A stretch of DNA of 5,799 bases from the NCBI GenBank assembly GCA_002307095.1, contig DBTO01000117.1:1-5799 (forward strand), given 5' to 3'. Shown here in pieces: positions 3,955 through 5,799 of this stretch (position 1 is the first letter of the stretch; each line of letters begins with the position of its first letter). Below the pieces are notes generated by a model, which saw only the letters and a list, made by a program, of their open reading frames with translations, did no database searches and had not been told where the DNA came from. Both the position numbers and the translations under genes were made by a program. The stretch comes from Sulfurospirillum sp. UBA1314 (GTDB lineage: Bacteria; Campylobacterota; Campylobacteria; Campylobacterales; Sulfurospirillaceae).

Positions 3955-5601
3955 ATGATTAATGATACGATTATAATGATAGCGGGGGCAGCCATCATAG
4001 CACTTGTAACGATTGCCTTGATTGTCGCAAGACTTTATAAACGCTCATCAAAAGAGATGGCATTTGTACGCACAGGGCTTGGCGGTGAAAAAGTGGTGCT
4101 TAATGGTGGTGCTATCGTTCTTCCTATCTTTCATGAAATTGCGTTGGTCAATATGCAAACGTTGCGTCTTGAGGTACGAAGAGAACAGTCCCAAGCACTG
4201 ATTACGGGTGATCGTATGCGCGTGGATGTTCAAGCAGAATTTTACGTACGTGTTAAACCAGAGGTTAGTTCTATCGCTCAAGCAGCACAAGCATTGGGAC
4301 AAAGAACACTCAACCCCGATATGCTAAAAGAGCTAATCGAAGGCAAATTTGTTGATGCCTTGCGTGCGGTAGCGGCTGAAATGGAGATGATACAACTGCA
4401 TGAAAAACGTTCTGACTTTGTTCAAAAAGTTCAACAAGCGGTTGCCGAAGATTTACTTAAAAATGGTCTTGAATTAGAATCCGTTTCGCTCACAGGACTT
4501 GATCAAACGGGTAAAGAGCATTTTAATCCCAACAATGCCTTTGATGCTGAGGGCTTACTCCGTCTTACACAGACCATTGAAGAGCGCAATAAGCTTCGCA
4601 ATGATATTGAGCGCGACACGGCAGTTCAGATTCAACAAAAAAATCTTCAAACAACCAAAGAAGCGCTTAATCTTCAGCAAGATGAGGAATATGCCAAATT
4701 AGAACAATCCAGAGAGATCGAAATGAAAAAGGCACAACAAGAGGCTGACATCAAGATAGAACAAGTCAATCAGAACAAAAAATCTGAGACCGTTAAACTC
4801 TCTGCAAACCAAGAGATTGAGCAAGCGCGCATCATTACTGAGCGAAAAATTGAAGAACAACATATCGAAAAAACTAAAGCCATTAAGCTTGCGGAACAAG
4901 ATAAAGAAATTAGCATCAGCAACAAATCCAAAGAAGAGTCTGAAGCAAAAGCGGTAGCAGATGAAGCACGTGCAAAAGCCGTAGAAGCAGAGGAAAAAAT
5001 CAATACGGCTCGTCAAGTTGCGATTGCCAACAGAAACAAAGACGTTGAGATCATTAAGGCGAATGAAGAAGCGGAAAAAGATGCAGTTACGATTAAAGTG
5101 GGTGCTCAAGCAGAGAAAATCGCTGCACAAGATCGAGCTGAAGCGATTAAACTCGAAGCGCAAGGTAAGGCGGATGCGGTTAGAATCCAAGCAGAAGCCG
5201 ATGAAAAGCGTTTTGCCGTTCAAGCCGAAGGTGAAAAAGCCATCAATGAAGCCAACAATGTTTTATCAGCAGAACAAGTGAAAATGCGCATTCAAATAGC
5301 ACTTATGCAAGCATTACCCGCTATTATTGAGCAAAGTGTTAAACCGATGGAACATATTGATTCTATTAAAATTATTGATGTTGGGAACATGTCAAACGGT
5401 GCATCCAATAATTCAGTCAGTACAAGTGAAGGTGATTTTTCCGATAATATGGTCAAAGCTGCGATGAAATATCAGGTTCAAAAACCTTTGGTTGATAAAT
5501 TATTAAACGACATTGGTATCACCGATATTGGCAATCTTTCAGACATCGTCATGTCGCACAAAAACATTCAAGAGCCTCTACAGCCAAATAATCCATCTTA
5601 A
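3955..5601 (+). CDS. yqiK: YqiK-family flotillin (SPFH/PHB-domain protein)
   Basis: This 548-residue protein is close in length to E. coli YqiK. An N-terminal membrane helix spans residues 5-26, followed by the SPFH/PHB domain (about 30-190). That domain has recognisable blocks: 'AFVRTGLGGEKVV', 'GGAIVLPIFHEI', 'DRMRVDV', 'LGQRTL', 'KFVDALRAVA', 'NGLELESVSLT' and 'FNPNNAFDAEGL'. Residues 191-440 form a long coiled coil rich in Glu, Lys and Ala, the flotillin repeat region. The C-terminal part contains 'ALMQALPAIIEQSVKPM' and 'IDSIKII', as in YqiK. Flotillins oligomerise at the membrane and scaffold functional microdomains. In this operon the likely partners are YqiJ and the PspA-type protein. 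AAGGAA lies 7 bases before the ATG. A possible terminator lies 10 bases after the stop. The coding region looks intact. Confidence 0.95.
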   Translation: MINDTIIMIAGAAIIALVTIALIVARLYKRSSKEMAFVRTGLGGEKVVLNGGAIVLPIFHEIALVNMQTLRLEVRREQSQALITGDRMRVDVQAEFYVRVKPEVSSIAQAAQALGQRTLNPDMLKELIEGKFVDALRAVAAEMEMIQLHEKRSDFVQKVQQAVAEDLLKNGLELESVSLTGLDQTGKEHFNPNNAFDAEGLLRLTQTIEERNKLRNDIERDTAVQIQQKNLQTTKEALNLQQDEEYAKLEQSREIEMKKAQQEADIKIEQVNQNKKSETVKLSANQEIEQARIITERKIEEQHIEKTKAIKLAEQDKEISISNKSKEESEAKAVADEARAKAVEAEEKINTARQVAIANRNKDVEIIKANEEAEKDAVTIKVGAQAEKIAAQDRAEAIKLEAQGKADAVRIQAEADEKRFAVQAEGEKAINEANNVLSAEQVKMRIQIALMQALPAIIEQSVKPMEHIDSIKIIDVGNMSNGASNNSVSTSEGDFSDNMVKAAMKYQVQKPLVDKLLNDIGITDIGNLSDIVMSHKNIQEPLQPNNPS

Positions 5602-5610
5602 GTAATATAG

Positions 5611-5630
5611 GGGCGCTATTCATAGCGTCC
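5611..5630 (+). terminator. Hairpin after yqiK, weak terminator
   Basis: GGGCGCTAT and ATAGCGTCC form a 9-bp stem with one G-U pair and a very short loop, 10 bases after the yqiK stop. Only a loose T-rich stretch (TAATTCTTATAATT) follows, so intrinsic termination may be inefficient. The convergent sRNA terminator lies about 55 bases further on. Confidence 0.55.
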
Positions 5631-5683
5631 TAATTCTTATAATTGATAAAGTGTAATTTTTACAAGAGTATTTTTAGGGAAGT

Positions 5684-5721
5684 AAAAAAGGAAACGCTCG
5701 AACCGGGCAATTCGAGCGTTT
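5684..5721 (-). terminator. Rho-independent terminator of candidate sRNA 2
   Basis: On the minus strand AAACGCTCGAA pairs perfectly with TTCGAGCGTTT around the loop TTGCCCGG. CCTTTTTT follows. The hairpin core is identical to that at 2082-2109. Confidence 0.75.
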
Positions 5722-5771
5722 AGTATGAAAAATTGGTACATTATACACAAAAAGGAGGTTTTTGACTTGGT
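5684..5771 (-). ncRNA. Candidate sRNA with anti-Shine-Dalgarno seed, copy 2
   Basis: This is the second member of the family seen at 2072-2159 and has the same predicted length of about 88 nt. The -10 box TATACT (plus 5778-5783) is 18 bases from the seed ACCTCCTTTTTGTGTA (plus 5744-5759), exactly as in copy 1. The seed is followed by 22 variable bases and an 11-bp perfect stem with the same loop, then TTTCCTTTTTT. Linkers between the blocks are unrelated to those of copy 1. It is transcribed toward the end of the yqiK operon, so the two transcripts converge. Its seed could pair with strong ribosome binding sites, including the 7-base match AAAGGAG before the PspA gene; that pairing is inferred. 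Confidence 0.6.
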
Positions 5772-5777
5772 AAGGAA

Positions 5778-5798
5778 AGTATAGAGGATTAGGCTAAA
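5778..5798 (-). promoter_or_regulatory. Promoter and dyad of candidate sRNA 2
   Basis: The minus strand reads TTTAGCCTAAT (plus 5788-5798), four bases, then TATACT (5778-5783). Apart from one arm base, the dyad matches that of copy 1, with the same spacing. The window ends one base upstream of the dyad, so any -35 region cannot be seen. Confidence 0.45.
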
Positions 5799-5799
5799 C

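Noticed and set aside
4699..5223. Long minus-strand reading frame within the flotillin coiled-coil region
   Set aside because: It is a shadow of yqiK: the Glu/Lys/Ala-rich coding strand leaves few stops on the other strand, and the product is a biased Phe/Leu/Arg/Cys-rich sequence with no support.

Overview
The window is AT-rich with a bacterial gene layout. Codon use, the strong AAAGGAG-type ribosome binding sites and the gene content suggest a Campylobacterota (epsilonproteobacterial) chromosome, possibly Sulfurospirillum-like. This is a judgement from style and is not proven. The window has two contrasting halves.

Left half (1 to about 2560): accessory DNA, with every gene on the minus strand. 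It holds the start of a RhuM-family gene running off the left edge, a KilA-N gene cut off inside its domain, a 21-codon stub of another cut gene, a two-helix membrane protein of unknown function, two possible small ORFs, and a decayed second KilA-N fragment near 1894-1989. Two copies of a repeat of about 140 bp (157-300 and 607-752) flank the truncated KilA-N gene. In both copies the same repeat edge coincides with the 3' end of a truncated reading frame. The 10-bp palindrome TTACATGTAA occurs five times in this half and nowhere in the rest. The picture is a reshuffled island margin. RhuM and KilA-N genes are common in prophages and near type I restriction-modification loci.

Right half (about 2560-5601): a tidy operon on the plus strand with a consensus sigma-70 promoter (TTGACA, 17 bp, TATAAT). 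It encodes a PspA/IM30-family protein, a YqiJ-type membrane protein with an OB-fold domain, and a YqiK-type flotillin. The first two genes overlap by 8 bp and the last two are 3 bp apart. Together they look like a membrane-integrity and membrane-organisation module. A divergent small DUF6471 gene lies upstream. Between them are two imperfect 16-bp dyads and a third partial one, spaced exactly 20 bp apart, the last overlapping the -35 box. This is a good candidate operator.

The most interesting signal is a pair of elements at about 2072-2186 and 5684-5798. On the minus strand each reads as a complete small-RNA gene: a conserved CTATACTTT promoter box preceded by a TTTAGnCTAA dyad, a variable 5' stretch, a conserved ACCTCCTTTTTGTGTA block, a variable stretch, then a conserved hairpin followed by a T-run. 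The spacing is the same in both while the linkers differ. The conserved block mimics the 3' tail of 16S rRNA and could pair with Shine-Dalgarno sequences, so these may be two members of an sRNA family with an anti-SD seed.
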